64,000 nucleotides of DNA from Pseudoflavitalea rhizosphaerae (GCF_003991355.1 NZ_RCSU01000015.1:62001-126000); one strand, 5' to 3'; positions 6,959 through 15,695 are shown, counted from the stretch's first letter. Numbers and translations are program-made. The notes: a model not told the origin generated them from the sequence alone.

Positions 6959-6984
6959 AACGGCACTCGAATGAGTGTCGTTTT
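6959..6984 (+). terminator. Terminator beyond the right attachment site
   Basis: A 10-bp stem AACGGCACTC/GAGTGTCGTT with loop GAAT is followed by TTTT. It lies 3 nt past the repeat, as the other terminator lies just past the tRNA, so it is probably the tRNA's original terminator displaced by integration. Confidence 0.65.
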
Positions 6985-7006
6985 GCATTCCTCCAGACCC
7001 GTTTAA

Positions 7007-7828
7007 TTACTTGATCGTATAATCCTTTACATCCACTTCCGATAATCTGAAATATCCAAAAGCGAAGTTTTCGAAATTGGTCTGATTGATAATGTTCCCT
7101 CTCACCAGGCCTGGTGCTGTTTGAAAGGGACCGGATCCGGCGCCGGATGCCGTCAATAATTTTCTGAAATAGTCATAATATCTTTTGGAGATTCCATACA
7201 GCCTGATATTCACCAGATCGCCGGATTTCAGGTCTTCATCGGAGAAAAATTCCTGCATCAGTTTGCCCTGACCTCTCTCGTCATCCTGTACTTTAAAATC
7301 CGGAAATACTGATACGGGCGACAAAATGCGGTGCAGGTAATGGTTTTCCTCATTTCCATTATCCTGGTAATAGTAGGAGATTTCCACTTCGTCTCCTCCA
7401 AATCCGCCGTTATTATTCTGTACAATATTGTCTTCAATATCCGGTACGCCTATACATGTTTCCGTTGCGGTATATGTCTCTCCGTTTAGGACCACTTTTA
7501 AAGTATAAGTTTCACCGATAACCGGTTGGAAATCGGAGCAGCTGTATTCTCCTGTACCGGGATTTTCCATAAAACTGAATACAATATTAGCGGAATTGGT
7601 TACAGCTATCTCAGCTCCTGAAATAGTTGGAAAATTAGTACTGTAATATCCTGTTGTAGTGGAGAGTTTTATTTTTTGTTCATTGCCTGCTGTACCCTTT
7701 ACCCAATCGATCGATGCGTCAATGACCAATTTCGGTTCCGCAGTTTCCAGGTCCACTTCCACCACTTTGGTGCAAGACGAAAGCCAAAGGCAGGATAATA
7801 CGATCAGGTACTCAAGTGTATTTTTCAT
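7007..7828 (-). CDS. DUF4249 family lipoprotein
   Basis: This 273-aa lipoprotein has a signal peptide ending in the lipobox LSSC (C19) and then the DUF4249 body (VEVDLETAEPKLVIDASI near residues 22-40 and a beta-rich remainder including ETYTLKV...ETYTATET). DUF4249 proteins are encoded next to TonB-dependent receptors in Bacteroidota and are thought to be surface or periplasmic partners, but their ligand is unknown. Here it follows the receptor gene by 16 bp on the same strand, so the two form one operon. The gene looks AT-richer than those beyond 13 kb. Confidence 0.85.
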   Translation of the reverse strand: MKNTLEYLIVLSCLWLSSCTKVVEVDLETAEPKLVIDASIDWVKGTAGNEQKIKLSTTTGYYSTNFPTISGAEIAVTNSANIVFSFMENPGTGEYSCSDFQPVIGETYTLKVVLNGETYTATETCIGVPDIEDNIVQNNNGGFGGDEVEISYYYQDNGNEENHYLHRILSPVSVFPDFKVQDDERGQGKLMQEFFSDEDLKSGDLVNIRLYGISKRYYDYFRKLLTASGAGSGPFQTAPGLVRGNIINQTNFENFAFGYFRLSEVDVKDYTIK

Positions 7829-7844
7829 TTTTCTATTATTAGGA

Positions 7845-10217
7845 TTAAAATCTGAAATTGTAGGTCACTCCCGGAATGATTCCAAAAATGGATATCCTCT
7901 TTGCTTCGCTCAGTCCTGTTTCCCTGTTCTGTTCGAACATGATCGATGCGGCGTTGTTTCTGCCGTAAACGTTGTACAGACTAAACACCCATTCACCTTT
8001 CCACCTTTTTTTGCTGTCAGGTTTTGGTGTGTAGGTTGCTGACAAGTCCAGATGATGATAAGCCGGAAGCGAATTGATATTTCGCTCTCCGTAATTTGCG
8101 ATCGTAATTCCCTGGTACTGGTATTTGCCGGTAGGGTATGTTGCTGCCTTTCCAGTCTGGTAAGTAAAAATGCCGCCGAAATTCCATTTTTTCGATAGCT
8201 GATAAGCGGCCGTAATTGAAAGGTTATGCGTTTTATCGTAGATGGCACGATACCATTCTCCGTTGTTGATGCCGGGTTCTCCTGCGTTTCTGCCTGGTGT
8301 GCGCTGCTCTGCTTTGGACAATGTATAAGAAAGCCAGCCTGTCAGTTTTCCGGTATTTTTTTTCAGCATCAGCTCAAGGCCATAGGCCCTAGCCTCCCCG
8401 TTTAGCATTACCTGTTCTATTGCTTTGTGGGCAATCAATTCGGCGCCGTCAATGTAGTCTGCTTTGTTCTTTATTTTCTTGTAAAAAGCTTCTGCTTCCA
8501 AAGAATATTTCCCATTCCTGAAATTTCTGAAATAGCCCAATGCAACCTGGTCAAGGATTTCAGGTTTCAAATATTGATCACCCGGTGCCCAGATATCGAG
8601 AGGTGAAACGGAAGCTGTGTTGGAAATTAAATGTATATACTGGCTCATCCGGTTATAACTGGCCTTAATGGATTGATCATTATTAATGGCAAATGAAACA
8701 GCAACACGCGGTTCCAGGTTTCCAAAATCAATGATCTTTTTATTTCTATCGTAATATGTTACACCTGTGGGTTTCCCTTCTTCATAAATTTGTAATTCGG
8801 AATTGAAAAACACTGGCTGATCATTGGCATAAATATTTACATGCTGTTCCCCCAATCGTTTGAAATTGCTATACCGCAATCCGTAATTCAATGATATTTT
8901 GTCCGATATTTTTTGACCGGCACTTACATACAACGCATTTTCCCAGGCATATTTTTTTTCTATCTGGTCTGGGTTGACAGGTGATGAAGGATTCATGGGC
9001 TTTATTGTGCCGGGATTGAATTGATAGTAGATGGAATTGACGCCATAATCCAATACCAGCTTATCTGACAGGTGGTGGCTAAAATTATACTTCAGATTAT
9101 AATTACGGATATCGGATGTCCAGTCAATGCCAACGTATTTTATCTTCAGACCATAATTGTACTTACTGTAAATGACGGACGCATTGGAAAACAGTTTTTC
9201 GGAAAAGTTATGGTTCCAGCGAAGATTGAGGAATGAGTTCGAATAATTGTTACTGAAAAAATTACTGAAATCCATATTGTCCTTCCCGAAATATCCTGAA
9301 AGGAAAATCCTGTTATTGTCATTGATCTTATAATTCAGTTTAGCGTTCAGATCATAAAAGGAAACAGCATTATCGTTGTTTGCCAGTTTCATGAACAAAT
9401 GGGCGTAAGAAGCGCGGCCCGCAACTACAAAAGAACCTTTCTCTTTTACAACTGGGCCTTCCGCCAGTAACCTGCTGGATATGGCTCCAATGCCCCCGGA
9501 TACGTGATATTCTTTGTTGTTCCCTTCCTTTTGATAAATATCCAGCACGGAGGAAGTGCGCCCACCGAAATTGGCAGGTATCCCGCCTTTATACAATTTC
9601 AGGTCTTTGATCACGTCAGCATTGAAAACGGAAAAAAAACCGAACAGGTGTGAAGTATTGTAAACAACAGCTTCATCCAGCAATATCAGGTTACCGTCAA
9701 CCGATCCTCCCCTGACATTAAACCCTGTTGCCCCTTCCTGTGCATTGGAAACTCCCGGAAGTTGCAGGATTGCTTTCAAAATATCCACTTCACCCATAAC
9801 AGCCGGCATCTTTTTGATGGTGGAGATAGAGAGCTTATTCACACTCATTTCCGGTTTTTGAATATTGCTGGCTGACCTGTTATGTTTTATCACCACCGAG
9901 TCCAAAGTTTTGCTTTTTTCAAGCATCGAGAAATTCTTCCTGATGTTTCCTGTCAAAGAAATATGTTCCTCGATATTCTCAAATCCAACATAGCTGATAA
10001 CGATTGTATATTCACCTTTGGGCAACGTGATTGAATAAAAACCATACGAATTGGTAACTATTGTAACCTTTGCCTCAGGAATGAAAATGCTTGCGCCGAT
10101 GATGGTTTCTGTATTTGATTTTATGGTTACGGTGCCACTCAATGTGAATTTTTCCTGTGAAAAAACCATGGATGAAATGGCCAGAAACAATAGTGTAATA
10201 ATTATCTTGTATCTCAT
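7845..10217 (-). CDS. TonB-dependent outer membrane receptor
   Basis: This 790-aa protein starts with a signal peptide (about 20 residues), followed by a CarboxypepD_reg-like domain (FTLSGTVTIKSN...IIGASIFIPE, about 24-105). A plug domain comes next (MPAVMGEVDILKAILQLPGV, GFNVRGGSVDGNLILLDE), then a 22-strand-type barrel ending in VTYNFRF with a terminal aromatic. It imports an unknown ligand across the outer membrane using TonB/ExbB/ExbD energy. It is the shorter receptor type that pairs with DUF4249, not a SusC. It is transcribed divergently from a LytS/LytTR pair, which is the likely local regulator. Confidence 0.92.
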   Translation of the reverse strand: MRYKIIITLLFLAISSMVFSQEKFTLSGTVTIKSNTETIIGASIFIPEAKVTIVTNSYGFYSITLPKGEYTIVISYVGFENIEEHISLTGNIRKNFSMLEKSKTLDSVVIKHNRSASNIQKPEMSVNKLSISTIKKMPAVMGEVDILKAILQLPGVSNAQEGATGFNVRGGSVDGNLILLDEAVVYNTSHLFGFFSVFNADVIKDLKLYKGGIPANFGGRTSSVLDIYQKEGNNKEYHVSGGIGAISSRLLAEGPVVKEKGSFVVAGRASYAHLFMKLANNDNAVSFYDLNAKLNYKINDNNRIFLSGYFGKDNMDFSNFFSNNYSNSFLNLRWNHNFSEKLFSNASVIYSKYNYGLKIKYVGIDWTSDIRNYNLKYNFSHHLSDKLVLDYGVNSIYYQFNPGTIKPMNPSSPVNPDQIEKKYAWENALYVSAGQKISDKISLNYGLRYSNFKRLGEQHVNIYANDQPVFFNSELQIYEEGKPTGVTYYDRNKKIIDFGNLEPRVAVSFAINNDQSIKASYNRMSQYIHLISNTASVSPLDIWAPGDQYLKPEILDQVALGYFRNFRNGKYSLEAEAFYKKIKNKADYIDGAELIAHKAIEQVMLNGEARAYGLELMLKKNTGKLTGWLSYTLSKAEQRTPGRNAGEPGINNGEWYRAIYDKTHNLSITAAYQLSKKWNFGGIFTYQTGKAATYPTGKYQYQGITIANYGERNINSLPAYHHLDLSATYTPKPDSKKRWKGEWVFSLYNVYGRNNAASIMFEQNRETGLSEAKRISIFGIIPGVTYNFRF

Positions 10218-10254
10218 CTTTTGGAAATCGGTTTTTACAATTGCAATTTGGGTC

Positions 10255-10262
10255 CAAAACTA
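10255..10262 (-). promoter_or_regulatory. Candidate -7 element for the TonB receptor operon
   Basis: The minus strand reads TAGTTTTG, matching TAnnTTTG, 38 bp upstream of the receptor ATG. A clear -33 TTTG at the right spacing was not found. Confidence 0.4.
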
Positions 10263-10390
10263 TTCCTTTGAATAACCGTCTTTTTTTAATTATACCAAAC
10301 CAGATATCTTTTATATCAAAGCATGCCTGGGTACTACTATTTACAGCTGCCTTTTCGTGAGTTTTCCTGGTGTTTAAGAGCGATTCCCGA

Positions 10391-10422
10391 TTTCGTATAA
10401 AAAGCGCGCAGTTTCGTATAAA
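10391..10422. promoter_or_regulatory. Direct-repeat operator, candidate LytTR binding site
   Basis: TTTCGTATAAA occurs twice, at 10391-10401 and 10412-10422, exactly 21 bp apart (two helical turns). LytTR-domain regulators characteristically bind pairs of about 9-bp direct repeats with 12-13 bp between them, which is this geometry. The pair sits in the divergent region between the TonB receptor gene and the kinase/LytTR genes, just upstream of the kinase -7 element at 10449. Confidence 0.6.
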
Positions 10423-10448
10423 GCAGATCTGTCCAATGCTTTTAGTGT

Positions 10449-10456
10449 TAAATTTG
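10449..10456 (+). promoter_or_regulatory. Promoter -7 element for the LytS-type kinase
   Basis: TAAATTTG matches TAnnTTTG and lies 18 bp before the ATG at 10475. The direct repeats end 26 bp upstream of it, a position where an activator could contact RNA polymerase. Confidence 0.5.
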
Positions 10457-10474
10457 TTATATACAATTTCATAA

Positions 10475-11482
10475 ATGAATAATCCTGGTCATCAGCAGCT
10501 TATTGGCGAAAACATACTATTCCGCTTCCTGGTTTCACCTGAACGAAGGATATTCCGGCACCTGCTGTTAATTGTTTTTATAGGAGCTGTGTTGTATAAC
10601 AGTGCTTCTGTAATCGACTACCCGGTAGCAGTATTTGTGTATTTTATCATCTTGTTCTATGTAAATATGTACTTGCTCGTTCCAAAACTTTTGTTCAGGA
10701 ATAAGAATCTTGAATACTGCCTGGCTGTGATCAGCATTCTTGTTGTAGTGGCTGTTTGTGGTTATTTTATAAACCCGTTCAATAAAGAAAATGGACTGAA
10801 TATTCCCCTTTTTTTATTTCTTACTGCCTTGCTGTTAGCGGCTTCAACTTCCATAAAACTGTTTCAGAAAGGAATGAAGGACAGGTTGCTGATCTACGAG
10901 CTGCAACAGTCGAAAACCCTTACAGAACTGGAGCAGTTGAAAAACCAGATCAATCCGCATTTCCTGTTCAATATGCTGAACAATGCTAATGTTCTCACTA
11001 AGAAGGACCCTGAAAAAGCTTCTCAGGTTTTGATGAAGTTGAGCGACTTACTTCGTTACCAGCTTTATGACAGTACCAGAGACAAGGTGTTGCTGACTTC
11101 GGATATTCATTTCCTGGAAGATTTTCTTAATTTGGAAAAAGTAAGGCGGGACAGTTTTGATTTCCTGATCTCAAAAGAAGGAGATCTGAGCGGCGTGCAG
11201 GTACCTCCATTACTGTTCATTTCGTTTGTGGAAAATGCAGTGAAGCACAATAGTGACGCAACAAAATTGTCTTATGTAAACCTGTATTTCGATGTGAGGA
11301 ACGATGAACTCTACTTTAAATGCATCAACTCCAAACCAATGCTCAAGCCTGTTAATAATGCAGGCGGATTGGGGCTCGCAAATATCAAGCGGCGGCTGGA
11401 GCTTTTGTTCCCCGCAACCCATAGCCTGAATATCGAGAATGATATGGAAAGCTATTGCGTAACCTTAACTTTAAAGCTGTGA
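10475..11482 (+). CDS. LytS-type sensor histidine kinase
   Basis: This 335-aa membrane kinase has about four transmembrane helices in residues 28-130 and then a His_kinase domain. The phospho-acceptor is H162 in NQINPHFLFN, and the ATP-binding part shows FVENAVKHN and GLGLANIKRRLELL. It lacks any large extracellular sensor domain, so the signal is probably sensed in the membrane. The LytTR response regulator gene follows 40 bp later, so the pair should act as a two-component system. It lies divergent to the TonB receptor operon. Confidence 0.9.
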   Translation: MNNPGHQQLIGENILFRFLVSPERRIFRHLLLIVFIGAVLYNSASVIDYPVAVFVYFIILFYVNMYLLVPKLLFRNKNLEYCLAVISILVVVAVCGYFINPFNKENGLNIPLFLFLTALLLAASTSIKLFQKGMKDRLLIYELQQSKTLTELEQLKNQINPHFLFNMLNNANVLTKKDPEKASQVLMKLSDLLRYQLYDSTRDKVLLTSDIHFLEDFLNLEKVRRDSFDFLISKEGDLSGVQVPPLLFISFVENAVKHNSDATKLSYVNLYFDVRNDELYFKCINSKPMLKPVNNAGGLGLANIKRRLELLFPATHSLNIENDMESYCVTLTLKL

Positions 11483-11522
11483 CCGGCAATCAGAGCTTAT
11501 CAAACAATAAAGCGATAAAATC

Positions 11523-12245
11523 ATGAACTGTATTATCGTTGATGATGAACCGCTGGCGAGGGAAGCCATCGGGATGCTGATTAACCAGACTGATGATCTG
11601 GAACTGATCGGTTCGTTCAATAGTCCCGAATCCGCCGCCGGATTTTTGGAAAACAATACAGTCGATCTGATTTTTCTTGACATACAAATGCCCGGAATCA
11701 ACGGCATTGAATTTGCCCGCACCATTCCGAAAGAAACATTTGTGATCTTTACAACCGCCTATTCTGAATTTGCAACCGACAGTTATGAAGTAGATGCAAT
11801 TGACTACCTGATAAAACCTGTAAAATCAGAACGCTTTCAGAAAGCTGTTGAAAAAGCCCAAACCTATTCCAGGTTATTCAGGACGGATTACACTAATAAC
11901 AATATCGAACAGGTTGCAGATGATTTTTTCTTCGTGAAAGCAGACCGGAGGATCTTTAAAGTCTATTTCGATAATATACTTTTTATTCAGGGCTTAAAAG
12001 ATTATGTGGTGATGCACAGCGAAAATCAGAGAATAATAACGGCGATGAATATCAAAACTATCTACGATCAATTGCCAAAGGAAATGTTTGTGCGGGTTAG
12101 CAAATCCTATATCATCAATGTGAAGCATATCGGTTCTGTGGATAACAACACGGTGTACATAGGTACAAATGAAATCCCTATCGGTAATATTTATCGTGAT
12201 TACTTTTTCAATGAATTCATAACCAAAAAGATCATGAACAGGTAG
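11523..12245 (+). CDS. LytTR-family response regulator
   Basis: This 240-aa regulator has a receiver domain (residues 1-120; acidic pocket D7/D8, phosphorylation site D53 in FLDIQMPG, switch T77, K98 in LIKPV). A C-terminal LytTR DNA-binding domain follows (about 140-238: FFFVKADRRIFKV, FVRVSKSYIIN, IPIGNIYRDYF). It should be phosphorylated by the kinase immediately upstream. The direct repeats at 10391-10422 have the spacing expected of its target, which would link it to the TonB receptor/DUF4249 operon and to its own expression. Confidence 0.92.
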   Translation: MNCIIVDDEPLAREAIGMLINQTDDLELIGSFNSPESAAGFLENNTVDLIFLDIQMPGINGIEFARTIPKETFVIFTTAYSEFATDSYEVDAIDYLIKPVKSERFQKAVEKAQTYSRLFRTDYTNNNIEQVADDFFFVKADRRIFKVYFDNILFIQGLKDYVVMHSENQRIITAMNIKTIYDQLPKEMFVRVSKSYIINVKHIGSVDNNTVYIGTNEIPIGNIYRDYFFNEFITKKIMNR

Positions 12246-12324
12246 TTTTACGTTCAATTTCTACCATTTTTCTTTTACTGAATTGTTACGTATTTTCTCT
12301 ACATTCTTTTAATATTAGAAAAAC

Positions 12325-12344
12325 GTACATTTACGAAAATGTAC
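12325..12344 (+). promoter_or_regulatory. Perfect inverted repeat just before the 12349 start codon
   Basis: GTACATTT (12325-12332) and AAATGTAC (12337-12344) are exact inverse complements around a 4-nt loop, ending 4 nt before the ATG. The left arm also contains TACATTTA, close to the -7 consensus. It could be an operator, or an RNA hairpin hiding the translation start. Confidence 0.5.
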
Positions 12345-12348
12345 AACT

Positions 12349-12918
12349 ATGATGGAGCAATTAATGTCAATGATCAGGTCAACATCCCAGGAAGTTGTTG
12401 AGCAGAATCCCGATGTGCCCAATGAGCAGAACGAAACTGTCAGCAATATAGCCAGTGAATCTATTGTTGGGAGCATTCAGAACCTCATGAGCAATGGGGG
12501 AATGGCCAATATCATGAGCATGTTTTCCGGAAACGATGCAGCTAAAGAAAACAATCCTGTAATGCAGAATGTAATGACTGATCTAACCGGCAACCTGTCG
12601 AACAAACTCGGCATCAGCGGGGCTCAGGCCAGTGGACTTGCAGGTTCAATACTGCCCATGATCATCAGCAAATTGTTCAATAAGTCCGGCGGCGGCGGAT
12701 TTGATCTTTCGTCTATCCTTGGAGGTTTGACCGGCGGCCAGGGTGGCGGTGGCTTCGATCTGGGTAATATTGCCTCCGGCCTGGATATCAATAAAGATGG
12801 AAAAACAGACTTCAATGATCTCACTGCAGCCATTGGGGGCAAAAAAACCGAAGGCAGCAATGATTCAAATAAAGAAGGCGGCATCCTGGATAACCTGGCC
12901 GGATTGTTTGGAAAATAA
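12349..12918 (+). CDS. Hypothetical Gly-rich protein with an EF-hand-like motif
   Basis: This 189-aa protein has no recognised enzyme fold and no signal peptide. The N-terminal half is hydrophilic and Asn/Met-rich (IMSMFSGND and similar). The middle has a short hydrophobic helix (SGLAGSILPMIISKLF), then a repeated GGGGFDL...I unit near residues 107-135. After it comes DINKDGKTDFNDL (about 145-157), which fits a calcium-binding EF-hand/dockerin-type loop. It resembles DUF937/YidB-like proteins with Gly-rich linkers. The double ATG at 12349/12352 leaves the exact start open. A strong terminator follows. Confidence 0.7.
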   Translation: MMEQLMSMIRSTSQEVVEQNPDVPNEQNETVSNIASESIVGSIQNLMSNGGMANIMSMFSGNDAAKENNPVMQNVMTDLTGNLSNKLGISGAQASGLAGSILPMIISKLFNKSGGGGFDLSSILGGLTGGQGGGGFDLGNIASGLDINKDGKTDFNDLTAAIGGKKTEGSNDSNKEGGILDNLAGLFGK

Positions 12919-12960
12919 CTGTAAGGTCCGGGACTTCTCCTGAATTGAAAGATATTATGG

Positions 12961-12985
12961 GCCCTGCATAGCAGGGCTTTTTCTT
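12961..12985 (+). terminator. Rho-independent terminator after the 12349 gene
   Basis: A 7-bp stem GCCCTGC/GCAGGGC with a 3-nt loop is followed by TTTTTCTTTT. It lies 43 nt downstream of the stop codon. Confidence 0.85.
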
Positions 12986-13025
12986 TTACCATTTCCCATG
13001 GCCTCTGCTTTGCAACAACTCCAGT

Positions 13026-13157
13026 ATGCCGGAAGGACCATCCATCGTTATCCTCAAAGAAAGACTTACCTCGTTTGAGGGTAAAAAAGTCCTGTCTGTT
13101 ACAGGCTCTTCCAAAGCATTTGATCTGCAATTACTGAGCCTGACAGGAACAATATAA
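13026..13157 (+). pseudogene. Truncated formamidopyrimidine-DNA glycosylase (Fpg/Nei) N-terminus
   Basis: The ATG opens a 43-codon frame reading MPEGPSIVILKERL, then FEGKKVLSVTGSSKAFD, then LSLTGTI and TAA. This is the start of an Fpg/Nei-family DNA glycosylase: the N-terminal Pro2 nucleophile and Glu3 are both present, and the GKKV strand follows. An intact enzyme has about 250 residues, with helix-two-turn-helix and usually zinc-finger parts, none of which appear before the next gene. The remnant is therefore a 3'-deleted gene. A 43-aa product could still be translated, but without catalysis. Confidence 0.7.
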
Positions 13158-13264
13158 GTGTTGGCAGTCACCCGCTATATATTATCGTTTTTCGGATGCG
13201 GCAGTTCTATGTACTATCTGCAATGGTGAAAGCTTATCACAAAACCCTATCTGCCTTTTTTCGT

Positions 13265-13272
13265 TACATTTG
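13265..13272 (+). promoter_or_regulatory. Promoter -7 element for the outer membrane barrel gene
   Basis: TACATTTG matches TAnnTTTG exactly, about 95 bp upstream of the ATG at 13368, implying a leader of about 85-90 nt. Confidence 0.45.
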
Positions 13273-13367
13273 TATTCACCTCCATTCTCCTTCTCTGTAG
13301 TAATTCAGCAAAATGCGAGGCAGCATTTTTGCATTCAACTTACCAATTGTTCACCAAATTAATTTTT

Positions 13368-14357
13368 ATGCGCCGTACTCTCCTGATAACGATGGCAGCC
13401 ATTGCCTTGTCTACTCAATCCAATGCCCAATGGAGTAAAGGTTTTTACATTAAAGTGGCAGGTGGTTATTTCTTCAGTGTATCTCCCGGTCAATTCCCCG
13501 ATGTTGGTCCATATCCTCCGCGCGATGAACATGATGCCATTAACCCGGGAACCGGAGCCACCACAAAGATCCGCGAGAAAGTGCTCACCGGCTCTTATGG
13601 CGAAGGTGTTCGCGGAGGCATAACCGGTGGTTATGTGATCAACAAAAATATCTCCATCGAGATTACTGCAAACTATTTCAGCAGTAAGAAGAATCTGATG
13701 ACCAGGAATGTAACAACCATTCAGGGAACGGAAACAGAAGTGGGCAAAATTGAATCGAAGGGTTATGTACAGGCAATTGATATTGCACCCAGCATTGTAT
13801 TGAGCCCGGGCTATGATCAATTCAATCCTTATGTACGATTCGGATTTGTGGTGCCGGTATGGGGAAGACTCTACATTGAGACCGATGCCAGCAGAACCAG
13901 CGCCGTGGCCGGACAACCTTCTTTTGTAGTGGCTAAAACTGCTATTCATCGTAAAGAAGAGATTCACCCAAATCCAACCATCGGGTTCCAGGGCGCGCTC
14001 GGATGCACTTACAAAATCAATGAAAAACTGGGCCTCTTCCTGGAAGCTGAATACAGGAATGTTCCTGTACGAAGCAAGAACAAGGAGGTGACTAACTATA
14101 ACGAAACTACGAAAATCATCAACACCAATACAGGGCAGCAGGTAGGCAACGATATCAACCGTGGCCTGAGTGATCTCAGTGTAGCGGAACGAAACACAGA
14201 TTATGTTACCACGCTGGACCAGAATTCCAACACACCTACCGGTACAACCGGCACCGTTACCCATTTCAAGAATGATAATGCTCCGGCCAACGACCTGAAA
14301 TCCTATATCAATATCGGCGGGCTGGGGGCCAACCTGGGACTAAGAATAAGATTATAG
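13368..14357 (+). CDS. Outer membrane beta-barrel protein
   Basis: From the ATG at 13368 the 329-aa product starts with a clean signal peptide (RRTLLITMAAIALSTQSNAQ, cleavage after about residue 20). It continues with alternating amphipathic strands (FYIKVAGGYFFSV, GGYVINKNISIEITANYF, YVRFGFVVPVWGRLYIE, LGLFLEAEYRNVPV) and ends in LGANLGLRIRL, an outer-membrane-type C-terminus. It resembles OmpA-like or porin-family barrels (PF13505-type). The ligand or role is unknown. The earlier in-frame start at 13329 would place a polar extension before the signal peptide and is unlikely. Confidence 0.8.
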   Translation: MRRTLLITMAAIALSTQSNAQWSKGFYIKVAGGYFFSVSPGQFPDVGPYPPRDEHDAINPGTGATTKIREKVLTGSYGEGVRGGITGGYVINKNISIEITANYFSSKKNLMTRNVTTIQGTETEVGKIESKGYVQAIDIAPSIVLSPGYDQFNPYVRFGFVVPVWGRLYIETDASRTSAVAGQPSFVVAKTAIHRKEEIHPNPTIGFQGALGCTYKINEKLGLFLEAEYRNVPVRSKNKEVTNYNETTKIINTNTGQQVGNDINRGLSDLSVAERNTDYVTTLDQNSNTPTGTTGTVTHFKNDNAPANDLKSYINIGGLGANLGLRIRL

Positions 14358-14390
14358 GCTGAGTAAACATTGGTTTCAGTCCTGGTATCT

Positions 14391-15695
14391 TTATTTCACA
14401 ATTTCTGTAACCAGGCTGATACTGTTTGTGTTCAGCCTTGTCTGCAGCCAGCGTTCCAGCTTTTGCTTATCAGCGGTAGGCATTACTTTTTTCATACGCA
14501 ATACGGCCATATATGTATTGGTGGTGCTGCTGTCTGTAAGCGTTTGACCAGGTTGCAGAAAGGCAGAGGTCAATTGCGGATACTGCGCTTTTAGTTCTTT
14601 ATACAATTGGTTGTTCAGGGCGTTCTGGGTTGCAAGGCTGTCTAACATCAGTTGCAGGGCGCTTGCTTCCGCTTGCCTTGCGCTGATGGCAGCGTTCACA
14701 TTTTCACGCAACTTTGAATCCGATTCTGAAATGGCGGCAAATCCCTGTTTTACCTGCAGGTCGGTTTCTTCCAGGTTATAATAAGGCAAACGGCTCCTGA
14801 TCGCCTGAATCTGAGATTGATCAATTTGTTTTCCTCCGTAAACCAATGTAATGCTGTTATTGTCTGCATCGATATTTTTACTCAGCAGGTAATCTCCTTC
14901 AATGGCGCCTTCCTTATCGATGAATCGGGAAGCCTGTTCAACAAATCTCGCTTTTTGTACCACCCTGTATCCGAAATAAATACTCGGCGCCAGGGTAAGG
15001 ATCACGATGGCCCAGATGATGCGAAGAGAGCGGGCCTCTGCTTTGGGATCCTCCTTGTGCATACTTGGGAACTTCATGGCGCGGACTGCCAATAGGGTAG
15101 CCCATGCGATGAAAACCGAATTGATGAAAAAAAGATATAAAGCTCCGAAAAAGAATTTCAGATTAAAAGTGGCAAGCCCAAATCCTGCTGTGCAAAGCGG
15201 TGGCATCAATGCCGTGGCAATGGCTACTCCAACAACTACATTTCCCCTGTGTTTACTGCAAATAGCCAATGCGCCCGCCAGGCCACCAAAGAGAGCGATC
15301 AATACATCGTAAATGTTCGGTGATGTCCGGGCCAGCAATTCCGAGTGTGCTTCATTCAGCGGACTGATCAAAAAATAAATGGTGGATGCAGTCAGGCTTA
15401 CTGCTGTGGCAAAGAAATAATTTCGAAGAGCTTTCCGAAGCAGTTGCAGGTCATTGATAGCTACACTGAATCCCATGCCCTGTATGGGGCCCATCAATGG
15501 CGAGATCAACATCGCTCCAATGATCACGGCAGTAGAATTCACATTCAGACCTAGTGACGCTATAAAGATGGCAAAGATCAGGATCCATAGATTGGTTCCC
15601 CTGAAAACCACGCCTGCACTAATGGCTTCTTTAACTGTTTGGAAGCTCTCTTTTTCCTTTAAAAGTTTGAACCGTTCAATAATGGTGATAGCCAT
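14391..15695 (-). CDS. DUF389 family membrane protein
   Basis: The 434-aa product (ATG at 15695) carries the DUF389/TIGR00341 domain. Six or so membrane helices run from about residue 30 to 230, including LWILIFAIFIASLGLNVNST, the conserved VIIGAMLISPLMGPI motif, and ATALMPPLCTAGFGLA. A soluble C-terminal part with coiled-coil character (ISESDSKLRENVNAAISARQ) follows. The function of the family is unsettled. It is convergent with the outer membrane barrel gene and is separated from the BACON gene by a strong hairpin. Confidence 0.85.
   Translation of the reverse strand: MAITIIERFKLLKEKESFQTVKEAISAGVVFRGTNLWILIFAIFIASLGLNVNSTAVIIGAMLISPLMGPIQGMGFSVAINDLQLLRKALRNYFFATAVSLTASTIYFLISPLNEAHSELLARTSPNIYDVLIALFGGLAGALAICSKHRGNVVVGVAIATALMPPLCTAGFGLATFNLKFFFGALYLFFINSVFIAWATLLAVRAMKFPSMHKEDPKAEARSLRIIWAIVILTLAPSIYFGYRVVQKARFVEQASRFIDKEGAIEGDYLLSKNIDADNNSITLVYGGKQIDQSQIQAIRSRLPYYNLEETDLQVKQGFAAISESDSKLRENVNAAISARQAEASALQLMLDSLATQNALNNQLYKELKAQYPQLTSAFLQPGQTLTDSSTTNTYMAVLRMKKVMPTADKQKLERWLQTRLNTNSISLVTEIVK

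Noticed and set aside
13359-14264. 301-codon open frame on the minus strand
   Set aside because: It is antisense to the outer membrane barrel gene, which has a clear signal peptide and strand pattern; the antisense product has no recognisable features.
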